DNA of 5,251 nt from JBGMEA01 sp964444065 (GCA_964444065.1 CAYUFL010000070.1:1-5251), one strand, 5' to 3'. Shown: positions 1 to 5,239, counted from the stretch's first letter. The notes: generated by a model from the letters alone, not told the origin. A program made the numbers and translations.

Positions 1-515
1 GCCTGAACAAAGGGCATACCCAATAATCTTAACAATTCGTATGCTTCTTCATCAGTTTTCGCTGTGGTTACAAAAATGATATCCAAACCTCTGATTTTAT
101 CGATCTTATCATAATTGATTTCCGGGAAAATCAGTTGTTCTTTTACGCCGATTGCAAAGTTTCCTCTGCCATCGAATGCGCCGGCAGGAATGCCTCTGAA
201 GTCTCTGATACGCGGAATCGCAACATTGATCAATTCAGAACGGAGCGTCACTTTTGCGCCGATATCCATCCCTTTTCTGAGTTTAAAGTTTGAAACCGAT
301 TTTTTTGCTTTCACAACGACCGGTTTCTGCCCTGCAATCAACCCAAGTTCATTCACAGCGGCTTCCATCGCTTTTGTATTATCCTTGCAGTCTCCGAAAC
401 GCATATTCAAAACAATTTTTTCGAGTTTTGGAATCTGCATGACGTTCTTGTATTCAAACTTCTCATTCAGTGAGGGGACTGCTTTCTGGAGATACAAATC
501 TTTCATTCTGGTCAT
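1..515 (-). CDS. rplE: 50S ribosomal protein L5 (uL5), 3' end cut by window edge, with an apparent 8-residue internal loss
   Basis: L5 binds 5S rRNA in the central protuberance and contacts P-site tRNA and the 30S head. From ATG 515 (SD GGGGAGG at 523-529, 7 nt away) 171 codons are open to the left edge, where only the last few residues and the stop are missing. It shows MQIPKLEKIVLNM (28-40), IAGQKPVVVKAKKSVSNFKLR (62-82), IPRIRDFRGIPAGAFDGRGNF, KEQLIFPEINYDKIDKIRGLD and a near-terminal LLGMPF. After VTLR (89-92) the sequence goes straight to SELINVAIPR. In B. subtilis and E. coli the same place reads VTLRGERM..EF followed by LIxV, so 8 residues (24 nt, in frame) of a conserved helix are absent. 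This could be a true deletion or an assembly error. B. subtilis L5 has 179 residues. Confidence 0.95.
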   Translation of the reverse strand, partial: MTRMKDLYLQKAVPSLNEKFEYKNVMQIPKLEKIVLNMRFGDCKDNTKAMEAAVNELGLIAGQKPVVVKAKKSVSNFKLRKGMDIGAKVTLRSELINVAIPRIRDFRGIPAGAFDGRGNFAIGVKEQLIFPEINYDKIDKIRGLDIIFVTTAKTDEEAYELLRLLGMPFVQ

Positions 516-529
516 CTTTATGCCTCCCC

Positions 530-853
530 TTATTTGCTGAAGGTTTCCCCGCATTTGCGGCAGTAGCGCACTTTCGATCCGTCAGCCAAAACTTTGTTTC
601 CTGTTCTCACGCCTTGTTTGCATTTATCGCAATAAAGCTGAACATTGGAAACATGAATGGTACCTTCCTGATCGATAATACCCGCTTGCTGCATCTGCTG
701 GGTGGCCTTCATGTGTTTTTTTCTCATGTTGACGCCTTCAACAATGATTCTTTCGCTTTTCGGAAGCACCTGAAGAACTTTTGCAACTTTGTTTTTGTCT
801 TTGCTCTTGACTCCCGATTTTACAATAACTGTATCGTCTTTTTTTACATGCAT
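530..853 (-). CDS. rplX: 50S ribosomal protein L24 (uL24), four-cysteine form
   Basis: L24 initiates 50S assembly by binding the 5' part of 23S rRNA. The 107-residue product (103 in B. subtilis) starts MHVKKDDTVIVKSG and includes IIVEGVNMRKKHMKATQ (36-52) and IHVSNVQLYC (66-75). The KOW motif near residues 13-29 is unusual: where relatives have SGKDKGK.GKVL, this one reads SGVKSKDKNKVAKVL. It has three extra residues, and Asn and Ala replace two glycines. The C-terminal part has CDKC (75-78) and CRKC (98-101), a probable zinc-ribbon pair lacking in B. subtilis L24 but known in other bacterial L24 proteins. ATG start, TAA stop running into the rplE SD. Confidence 0.95.
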   Translation of the reverse strand: MHVKKDDTVIVKSGVKSKDKNKVAKVLQVLPKSERIIVEGVNMRKKHMKATQQMQQAGIIDQEGTIHVSNVQLYCDKCKQGVRTGNKVLADGSKVRYCRKCGETFSK

Positions 854-861
854 TTTTCAGT

Positions 862-868
862 ACCTCCT
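862..868 (-). promoter_or_regulatory. Shine-Dalgarno site of rplX, overlapping the rplN stop
   Basis: AGGAGGT lies 8 nt before the rplX ATG and shares bases with the rplN TAG stop (TTTAGGAGG). Ribosomes terminating on rplN are thus placed on the rplX initiation site. Confidence 0.75.
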
Positions 869-1235
869 AAAGCACTTCGGGTGCCAGAGACACGATTTTC
901 ATGAATTGTTTTTCTCTCAATTCTCGTGCCACGGGTCCGAATATACGTGTGCCTCTCGGCTGATTGTCATCCTTTATAATTACAGCTGCATTCTGGTCGA
1001 ATTTGATATAGCTTCCGTCCGCTCTGCGCACTCCGCTGATCGTTCTGACCACAACAGCTTTAACAACATCGCCTTTTTTAACGGTTCCGCCCGGAGCTGC
1101 ACTTTTCACGCTCGCGACGATAACATCACCGACGTTGGCATATCTGCGTTTAGAACCGCCCATAACTCTGATACATAACAATTCTTTTGCGCCGGTGTTA
1201 TCAGCAACTTTCAGTCGTGTTTCCTGCTGTATCAT
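867..1235 (-). CDS. rplN: 50S ribosomal protein L14 (uL14)
   Basis: L14 binds 23S rRNA at the subunit interface and forms bridges with the 30S; it is also the docking site for the silencing factor RsfS. The 122-residue product equals the standard family length. It shows MIQQETRLKVADNTGAKEL at the N-terminus, GDVIVASVKSAAPGGTVKKG (36-55), VVRTISGVRRADGSYIKFD (62-80), RGTRIFGPVARELR (94-107) and KIVSLAPEVL (113-122). I start at ATG 1235 because nearly all L14 proteins begin MIQQ. A TTG-initiated extension of 7 residues (LKSLNA before the Met) is open but not family-like. There is no SD within 20 nt of the ATG, and the start is inside rpsQ, so translation probably depends on rpsQ. The TAG stop merges with the rplX SD. 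Confidence 0.96.
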   Translation of the reverse strand: MIQQETRLKVADNTGAKELLCIRVMGGSKRRYANVGDVIVASVKSAAPGGTVKKGDVVKAVVVRTISGVRRADGSYIKFDQNAAVIIKDDNQPRGTRIFGPVARELREKQFMKIVSLAPEVL

Positions 1236-1485
1236 TGCGTTCAACGATTTCAACAAGTCTCCATCGTTTGTTTTTGCTCAGCGGACGTGTTTCCATAATT
1301 TTGACAGTATCGCCGATACCACATTGATTATTTTCATCATGTGCCATGAATTTCGCTGTTCGTTTTACTCTTTTTTTGTAAAGAGGATGATTGACCATCG
1401 TTTCAACGGCTACCACGATGCTTTTATCGGCTTTGTCGGAAACAACCCTGCCGACTCTGACTTTTCTGTTTGCTCTTTCTTCCAT
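1201..1485 (-). CDS. rpsQ: 30S ribosomal protein S17 (uS17), C-terminus extended into rplN
   Basis: S17 is a primary 16S rRNA-binding protein with an OB fold. The product is 94 residues against 87 in B. subtilis. The core is normal: ANRKVRVGRVVSDKADKSIVV (5-25), HPLYKKRVKRT (33-43), KFMAHDENNQCGIGD (45-59), KIMETRPLSKNKRWRLVEIVE (62-82). Residues 84-94 (NDTAGNTTESC) are not a family feature. They are the out-of-frame reading of the first 35 bases of rplN. S17 proteins normally end soon after the VEIVE strand, so the usual stop seems to be lost and TGA at 1201-1203 is used. The SD GGAGG (1491-1495) is 5 nt before the ATG. It may be a real overlap or an assembly deletion at the junction. Confidence 0.95.
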   Translation of the reverse strand: MEERANRKVRVGRVVSDKADKSIVVAVETMVNHPLYKKRVKRTAKFMAHDENNQCGIGDTVKIMETRPLSKNKRWRLVEIVERNDTAGNTTESC

Positions 1486-1501
1486 CGCTTCCTCCGTTTA
1501 C

Positions 1502-1705
1502 TTATGCATTCGCTGCATTGATTTCTCTTTCTCTTAACACCGTTTTGATCCTCGCATAATCCTTTTTGACTTCTCTGATTCTCAAAGGATTTTCAAGCTG
1601 TCCAGTTGCGTGTTGAAAACGAAGATTGAACAATTCTTCTTTTAAGTTAGTCAGTTCGTTCGTTAATTCCGGAGTGGATTTTGCTCTCAAATCATTTGTT
1701 TTCAT
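1502..1705 (-). CDS. rpmC: 50S ribosomal protein L29 (uL29)
   Basis: L29 is a small helical-hairpin protein beside L23 at the exit-tunnel mouth. The 67-residue product (66 in B. subtilis) shows ELTNELTNLKEELFNLRFQ (13-31), the conserved turn ATGQLENPLRIREV (33-46) and a second helix KKDYARIKTVLRERE (47-61). Its ATG overlaps the rplP stop by one base (TAATG). The SD is weak: only GGTGAG at 1711-1716, 5 nt upstream, inside the last rplP codons. This fits re-initiation by ribosomes ending L16. It stops with TAA, 16 nt before rpsQ. Confidence 0.96.
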   Translation of the reverse strand: MKTNDLRAKSTPELTNELTNLKEELFNLRFQHATGQLENPLRIREVKKDYARIKTVLREREINAANA

Positions 1706-2136
1706 TAGGACTCACCACCTGTTTGCATTTCTTCTCTGGTAATGAATTTCGTTTTGATGGGAAGCTTGTGCTGCGCGAGACGCATTGCTTCGCGTGCTGT
1801 TTCCACATCTACACCGGAGAGCTCAAACATGACTCTTCCCGGCTTCACTACCGCTACCCAGTATTCCGGAGATCCTTTTCCGCTACCCATTCTGGTTTCG
1901 GCAGGTTTCTTCGTTACTGATTTGTCGGGGAAAATTTTGATCCAAACTTTTCCTCCACGTTTGATGTATCTCGTCATGGCAATACGGGCGGCTTCAATTT
2001 GATTTGATTTCACCCAGCCCGGTTCTGTTGCCTGTATCGCATAATCACCGTAAGTGATTGTATTGCCTCTGGTTGCCACGCCGGTCATTCTGCCGCGGTG
2101 CACTTTTCTGTGCTTGACTCTTTTCGGCATTAACAT
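1705..2136 (-). CDS. rplP: 50S ribosomal protein L16 (uL16)
   Basis: L16 joins late in 50S assembly, organises the A-site region of 23S rRNA and contacts tRNA. The product is 143 residues (144 in B. subtilis), opening with MLMPKRVKHRKVHRGRM. Further landmarks are QIEAARIAMTRYIKRGGKVW (46-65), RMGSGKGSPEYWVAVVKPG (82-100) and HKLPIKTKF (123-131). Three in-frame ATGs lie close together; the middle one matches both the family N-terminus and a proper SD distance. The TAA stop shares one base with the rpmC start (TAATG), so L29 synthesis is probably coupled to L16. Confidence 0.97.
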   Translation of the reverse strand: MLMPKRVKHRKVHRGRMTGVATRGNTITYGDYAIQATEPGWVKSNQIEAARIAMTRYIKRGGKVWIKIFPDKSVTKKPAETRMGSGKGSPEYWVAVVKPGRVMFELSGVDVETAREAMRLAQHKLPIKTKFITREEMQTGGES

Positions 2137-2146
2137 AATAACCATT

Positions 2147-2153
2147 CCTCCTT
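2147..2153 (-). promoter_or_regulatory. Shine-Dalgarno site that decides the rplP start
   Basis: AAGGAGG ends only 1 nt before a first ATG at 2145, too close for initiation there. It is 10 nt before the second ATG at 2136 and 16 nt before a third at 2130. Spacing and family alignment both favour 2136. Confidence 0.75.
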
Positions 2154-2171
2154 GTTCATACTACTGACGGA

Positions 2172-2816
2172 CTATTGTTTGTTTTTTGTCGGGAGAATTT
2201 CGCCTTTGTTGATCCAGACTTTCACGCCGATTTTACCGTATGTGGTATCAGCTTCCGCTGTACCGTAATCGATGTTCGCGCGCAATGTCTGAAGCGGTAC
2301 ATTGCCTTCATGATAATGTTCGGTTCTGGCAATTTCAGCTCCGTTCAAACGTCCGGCACACTGTGTTTTGATTCCCTCTGCTCCGCCTCTGATGGCACGT
2401 TGAATCGCTTGTTTCATCGCGCGGCGGAATGCAATACGTTTTTCCAGTTGCTGTGCAATGTTTTCGGCTACAAGCTGCGCGTCGCAATCAACATTTTTTA
2501 CTTCCATGACGTTGATATTGATGCTTTTGCCTGTCATTTTCTGCACTTGTTTTCGGAGCGCTTCAATTCCTGTACCGTTTTTGCCGATGATTCTTCCCGG
2601 TTTGCCCGTATAAATAAACAAGGTTATTTTGTTGGCGCTGCGTTCGATATCGATTTTTGAAATACCGGTGGAATATTGTGTTTTCTTGATATATTTTCTG
2701 ATTTTCTGATCTTCAATCAGCAGATCGGCAAAATCTCTGTCTTTTGCGTACCATCTGGAAGACCAATCTTGAATAATACCTACTCTTAATCCGTGCGGAT
2801 TTACCTTTTGACCCAA
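2172..2816 (-). CDS. rpsC: 30S ribosomal protein S3 (uS3), TTG start
   Basis: S3 lies at the mRNA entry channel of the 30S head and contributes to unwinding mRNA structure. The 214-residue product (218 in B. subtilis) begins with the family signature GQKVNPHGLRVG, which fixes the start at a TTG codon. A type II KH domain follows, with the GxxG loop in GRIIGKNG (74-81). FRRAMK (130-135) holds the basic residues matching those linked to helicase activity in E. coli S3. The C-terminal domain shows GRLNGAEIAR (155-164), PLQTLRANIDYG (174-185) and GVKVWINKGE (197-206). It ends with TAG and is followed after 35 nt by rplP. No disruption is seen. Confidence 0.97.
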   Translation of the reverse strand: MGQKVNPHGLRVGIIQDWSSRWYAKDRDFADLLIEDQKIRKYIKKTQYSTGISKIDIERSANKITLFIYTGKPGRIIGKNGTGIEALRKQVQKMTGKSININVMEVKNVDCDAQLVAENIAQQLEKRIAFRRAMKQAIQRAIRGGAEGIKTQCAGRLNGAEIARTEHYHEGNVPLQTLRANIDYGTAEADTTYGKIGVKVWINKGEILPTKNKQ

Positions 2817-2822
2817 AGCTTG

Positions 2823-2830
2823 ACCTCCTT
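2823..2830 (-). promoter_or_regulatory. Shine-Dalgarno site of rpsC, fused to the rplV stop
   Basis: AAGGAGGT directly continues the rplV TAA stop (TAAGGAGGT), giving near-perfect pairing to the 16S rRNA 3' end. It stands 7 nt before a TTG start codon. The strong site likely compensates for the weak start and supports the choice of TTG at 2816. Confidence 0.85.
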
Positions 2831-3179
2831 AATTTTTTTCCTTAAGCACTACGCTTAAGTGTGAGCTTCTTTTTTTGATTACCGATGCTCTGCCCATGGA
2901 GCGTGCTTTGATTCGTTTCATGATCGGTCCCTGATTGGCATTTACTTCGAATACATAAAGTTTGCTTGGATTCATGCTGTGGTTGTTTTCTGCGTTTGCC
3001 GCAGCTGATTTGACAACCTTTTCGAATGCTCTTGCCGGTTTGTTTCCGTTCAGTCTGAGGATGACAAGCGCTTCGGTCACGCTTTTGCCTCGGATCAGAT
3101 CGNNNNNNNNNNGATCGGCAACGCGTTTCGCTTTAAGAGGCGAAACACGGACGTATTTTGCAGTTGCTTTTGCTTCCAT
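2829..3179 (-). CDS. rplV: 50S ribosomal protein L22 (uL22), containing a spurious N-gap
   Basis: L22 contacts all six domains of 23S rRNA, and its beta-hairpin lines the exit tunnel opposite L4. The frame stays open across ten Ns at 3103-3112. Before the gap is MEAKATAKYVRVSPLKAKRVAD; after it, DLIRGKSVTEALVIL. Related proteins read VADLIRGK with no insert, and the flanks overlap by 5 bases, so the real protein is probably 111 residues and not the 116 implied here (B. subtilis has 113). The tunnel hairpin is intact: MKRIKARSMGRAS, at 87-99 of the gapped numbering. An SD (AGGAGGT, 3187-3193) stands 8 nt before the ATG. The TAA stop is merged with the rpsC SD. Confidence 0.96.
   Translation of the reverse strand: MEAKATAKYVRVSPLKAKRVADXXXXDLIRGKSVTEALVILRLNGNKPARAFEKVVKSAAANAENNHSMNPSKLYVFEVNANQGPIMKRIKARSMGRASVIKKRSSHLSVVLKEKN
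3103..3112. other. Assembly gap (10 N) inside rplV with overlapping flanks
   Basis: Ten Ns separate plus-strand flanks ending CAGATCG and beginning GATCGGCAAC. The five bases GATCG occur on both sides. Merging them gives CAGATCGGCAAC, which on the minus strand encodes Val-Ala-Asp-Leu-Ile exactly as in other L22 proteins. Ten Ns plus five duplicated bases make 15, five codons, which is why the frame survives. No real sequence appears to be missing. Confidence 0.85.
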
Positions 3180-3198
3180 ATTGGTTACCTCCTAAAAC

Positions 3199-3477
3199 TT
3201 ATCTGCCACCGGATTTTTTTTCACCGGCATGTCCTCTGTATGTTCTCGTCAGCGCAAATTCGCCGAATTTGTGTCCTACCATATCTTCGGTCACAAATAC
3301 GGGAACATATTTTCTGCCGTCGTGGACCGCAACGGTGTGTCCGACCATCTGCGGGAAGATTGTGCAATCTCTTGACCACGTTTTCACTACTTTTTTATCG
3401 CCGCTGTTGTTCATGTCTTCGATTCTTTTCAGAAGACGTTCGTCAACGTACGGTCCTTTTTTTGTAGATCTACTCAT
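3199..3477 (-). CDS. rpsS: 30S ribosomal protein S19 (uS19)
   Basis: S19 is a small protein of the 30S head. It forms a complex with S13 and takes part in intersubunit bridges with the 50S. The 92-residue product equals the B. subtilis length. It shows RSTKKGPYVD (3-12), KTWSR (32-36), the central HDGRKYVPV (52-60) and the C-terminal DMVGHKFGEFALTRTYRGH (65-83). The last motif usually reads FAPTRTY, so a Leu stands in for Pro here; this is a mild variant. An SD (GGAGG, 3485-3489) lies 7 nt before the ATG. The basic Gly-rich tail and TAA stop look normal. rplV follows after 19 nt. Confidence 0.97.
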   Translation of the reverse strand: MSRSTKKGPYVDERLLKRIEDMNNSGDKKVVKTWSRDCTIFPQMVGHTVAVHDGRKYVPVFVTEDMVGHKFGEFALTRTYRGHAGEKKSGGR

Positions 3478-3497
3478 TTGTTATCCTCCGTTTCCCG

Positions 3498-4328
3498 TTA
3501 TTTGTTTCTGCGTCTTACGATATATTTATCGGAAGGTTTGTTTTTCTTACGTGTTTTGTATCCCAACGTCGGTTTACCCCAAGGAGTAACAGGACCGGAG
3601 CGTCCGATGGGAGCTTTTCCTTCACCGCCGCCGTGCGGGTGATCGTTCGGGTTCATAACGGAACCACGTACTGTCGGCTTGATACCCATATGTCTTTTTC
3701 TGCCGGCTTTTCCGATATTGATATTTTCGTGATCCAGATTGCCGACCTGTCCGACGGTTGCTCTGCATTCTTTGCGAACCATACGCATTTCTCCGGAAGG
3801 AAGTCTGAGTGTTACATAATTTCCTTCTTTTGCCATCAGCTGTACGTAGCATCCTGCGCTTCTGGCCATCTGTGCGCCTTTTCCTGCTTTGAGTTCGATG
3901 TTGTGGATAATCGTACCGACCGGAATGTTTTCCATCGGAAGTGCATTCCCTGTACGGATGTCCGAAGTCGGTCCCGAAATTACCTCATCACCGACTTTCA
4001 GGTTTTGAGGAGCAATGATGTAGCGTTTATCGCCATCGACATAATATAAAAGTGCAATATTCGCGCTGCGGTTCGGATCGTATTCGATGGCTTTCACAGT
4101 CGCTTTCACATCATCTTTATTTCTCTTAAAATCGATAATTCTGTATTTCTGTTTTGCGCCGCCGGCTTGATGCCTGACAGTGATTCTTCCGGTATTGTTT
4201 CTGCCCGCCATTTTGTTCTTTTTTGCGAGCAGCGATTTCTCCGGCGTCGTTTTTGTTATTTCTTCAAAAGTGGAAACCGTCATTCCACGCAAGCCTGGCG
4301 TAGTCGGTTTGTACTTTCTGATACCCAT
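3498..4328 (-). CDS. rplB: 50S ribosomal protein L2 (uL2)
   Basis: L2 is one of the most conserved ribosomal proteins. It bridges 23S rRNA domains, supports subunit joining and lies close to the peptidyl transferase centre. The 276-residue product matches the usual length (277 in B. subtilis). Visible landmarks are GIRKYKPTTPGLRGMT at the N-terminus, GGRNN-like AGRNNTGRITVRHQ (41-54), the OB-fold part with EYDPNRSANIALL (82-94), the SH3-like domain with AGKGAQMARSAG (148-159), and the C-terminal NPNDHPHGGGEG (226-237). In the latter, His230 corresponds to E. coli His229, important for peptidyl transferase activity. The basic tail ends in VRRRNK. Intact, with ATG start and TAA stop; followed 20 nt later by rpsS. 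Confidence 0.98.
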   Translation of the reverse strand: MGIRKYKPTTPGLRGMTVSTFEEITKTTPEKSLLAKKNKMAGRNNTGRITVRHQAGGAKQKYRIIDFKRNKDDVKATVKAIEYDPNRSANIALLYYVDGDKRYIIAPQNLKVGDEVISGPTSDIRTGNALPMENIPVGTIIHNIELKAGKGAQMARSAGCYVQLMAKEGNYVTLRLPSGEMRMVRKECRATVGQVGNLDHENINIGKAGRKRHMGIKPTVRGSVMNPNDHPHGGGEGKAPIGRSGPVTPWGKPTLGYKTRKKNKPSDKYIVRRRNK

Positions 4329-4339
4329 AATTTAGACTG

Positions 4340-4346
4340 CCTCCTT
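4340..4346 (-). promoter_or_regulatory. Shine-Dalgarno site of rplB
   Basis: AAGGAGG lies 11 nt before the rplB ATG, in the longest spacer of the window (46 nt, 4329-4374). I see no hairpin followed by a T run, and no clear promoter, in this spacer; it appears to hold only the ribosome binding site. Confidence 0.75.
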
Positions 4347-4374
4347 AAACAAATAATCTTTTATCGGGTAAGTC

Positions 4375-4662
4375 TTACATTCCTTCGAAATACTTGATTT
4401 CTTTGCTGTCAGCCGAAAGAACGATAATTGCTTTTTTCCAATCAGGACGTCTGCCCTGTGTTTTGCCCTGTTTTTTCATTTTGCCTCTCATGTTCATTGT
4501 GCTGACACGAACGACTTTCACTCCGAAAATCGACTCAACGGCATCTTTGATTTGATATTTGTTGGCCGTTTTGTAAACCTGAAATGTGTATCGTTTGCTC
4601 TGCGCATGTTCCATGCTGCGTTCCGTAATAATCGGTTTAATCAAAATATCATGAGGATTCAT
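4375..4662 (-). CDS. rplW: 50S ribosomal protein L23 (uL23)
   Basis: L23 sits at the mouth of the exit tunnel and is the docking site for trigger factor and the signal recognition particle. The 95-residue product has the family opening KPIITERS (residues 9-16), the central DAVESIFGVKV (40-50), a basic loop rich in Lys, Gly and Arg (59-72), and the C-terminal IIVLSADSKEI (79-89). Length equals that of B. subtilis L23. An upstream in-frame extension of 16 residues exists but is unlike the family and overlaps rplD, so I place the start at ATG 4662. Only 1 nt separates it from the rplD stop, which suggests translational coupling. The stop is TAA. Confidence 0.96.
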   Translation of the reverse strand: MNPHDILIKPIITERSMEHAQSKRYTFQVYKTANKYQIKDAVESIFGVKVVRVSTMNMRGKMKKQGKTQGRRPDWKKAIIVLSADSKEIKYFEGM

Positions 4663-4663
4663 C

Positions 4664-5223
4664 TTATGAATACACCTCCTGGATTTTTGCGAGGGATGCT
4701 TCCGTGACAAGCAGATTATCGTATTTGAGCATTTCGTATACGTTCAGCGTACTCACCAGCGTGCATTTCGCTGTCGGGATGTTGCTGACGGATTTTACGA
4801 CGTTTTTATCGTTTTCGTCAATGACAACCAGTGTTTTCCCGATATTTAAATTATTCAGTACTGCGATCATTTCTTTTGTTTTCGGTTCTGCAAATTTCAA
4901 TTCGTCCAAAATGAACAATTCTTTATCGATCACTTTTGCAGAGAAAACAGATTTCATCGCAAGTCTTTTTACTTTCTTATTGACAGCCTGGTCATAATCT
5001 CTCGGTTTCGGCGCNNNNNNNNNNTTTGTTTCCAAGGCTTTTTCCCCCCGCCGCTTACTTCAGCACGGGTTTTTGCCGACTGTGTTCCCTGTCTCTGGTT
5101 GGCAAGATATGCAACCACGACCTGATGAACAACCGGCTCGTTCGGTTCGATACCGAAGATACTGTCGTCTAATTCAACACTCTTCACTACTTCGCCTTTT
5201 ATATTTAATACATCAGCTTTCAT
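4664..5223 (-). CDS. rplD: 50S ribosomal protein L4 (uL4), interrupted by an assembly gap
   Basis: L4 binds 23S rRNA early in 50S assembly, and its long loop lines the peptide exit tunnel. The N-terminal part gives 66 residues from ATG 5223, including FGIEPNEPVV and the conserved SGGGKKPWKQ. The C-terminal part resumes in another frame with APKPRDYDQA and continues about 116 residues to TAA at 4664-4666. Between them are ten Ns (5015-5024). Compared with Bacillus subtilis L4, recalled from memory, about 23 residues are missing: the KGTGRARQGS-type tentacle segment. Adding them gives about 205 residues, the normal family length, so I read this as an intact gene cut by a gap of wrong length and not as a pseudogene. 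It heads the visible part of the operon and ends 1 nt before rplW. In E. coli L4 also represses its own operon; nothing here shows whether that applies. Confidence 0.95.
4675..4680 (-). promoter_or_regulatory. Shine-Dalgarno site of rplW inside the end of rplD
   Basis: AGGAGG lies within the last codons of rplD, 12 nt before the rplW ATG at 4662. The spacing is longer than the usual 5-9 nt, but no better-placed ATG, GTG or TTG occurs between them. The position implies that ribosomes finishing L4 help start L23. Confidence 0.65.
5015..5024. other. Assembly gap (10 N) inside rplD
   Basis: A run of ten Ns. The codon started at 5025 begins with A, as expected for the Lys after PWKQ, and the reading frame resumes with GCG at 5014. 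The two sides are in different frames, so the true gap length must leave remainder 2 when divided by 3. Family alignment predicts about 68 bases (2 nt plus 22 codons). The ten Ns are a placeholder, not a measured length. Confidence 0.9.
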
Positions 5224-5232
5224 TTATCGTAT

Positions 5233-5239
5233 CCTCCTT
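5233..5239 (-). promoter_or_regulatory. Shine-Dalgarno site of rplD
   Basis: AAGGAGG on the minus strand lies 9 nt before the rplD ATG and fixes that start. The 28 bases upstream of rplD in this window contain no stop before this site in any frame. The end of the expected upstream gene, rplC (L3), therefore either runs through the site or lies wholly outside the window. I cannot tell which frame, if any, is rplC, so it is not annotated. Confidence 0.8.

Noticed and set aside
1236..1256. Upstream TTG start for rplN adding seven residues
   Set aside because: L14 proteins begin MIQQ almost without exception. The only SD-like bases (GGAG) sit just 2 nt from that TTG and are part of rpsQ codons.
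2137..2145. Alternative rplP start at ATG 2145 giving three extra residues
   Set aside because: The SD would be only 1 nt from this ATG, and the family N-terminus is MLMPKRV, matching ATG 2136.
2175..2660. Long open frame (161 codons) on the plus strand opposite rpsC, and similar ones opposite rplE, rplX, rplN, rplB and rpsS
   Set aside because: All lie antisense to strongly conserved ribosomal genes, have no recognisable family features and lack convincing SD sequences. They are by-products of codon bias on the coding strand.
3622..3852. 76-codon minus-strand frame inside rplB, rich in Arg
   Set aside because: It lies out of frame within the conserved C-terminal half of L2, with no SD and no family resemblance.
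4329..4374. Possible promoter or attenuator in the longest spacer, between rplW and rplB
   Set aside because: Only 46 nt, with an SD and no clear -35/-10 pair or hairpin with a T run.
4663..4710. N-terminal extension of L23 by 16 residues
   Set aside because: It overlaps rplD coding sequence, is not conserved, and the 95-residue form from ATG 4662 matches the family length.
4969..5223. rplD as a frameshifted pseudogene or two separate genes
   Set aside because: The frame change coincides exactly with the ten Ns, and restoring about 68 nt gives a normal-length L4. Both halves are well conserved.
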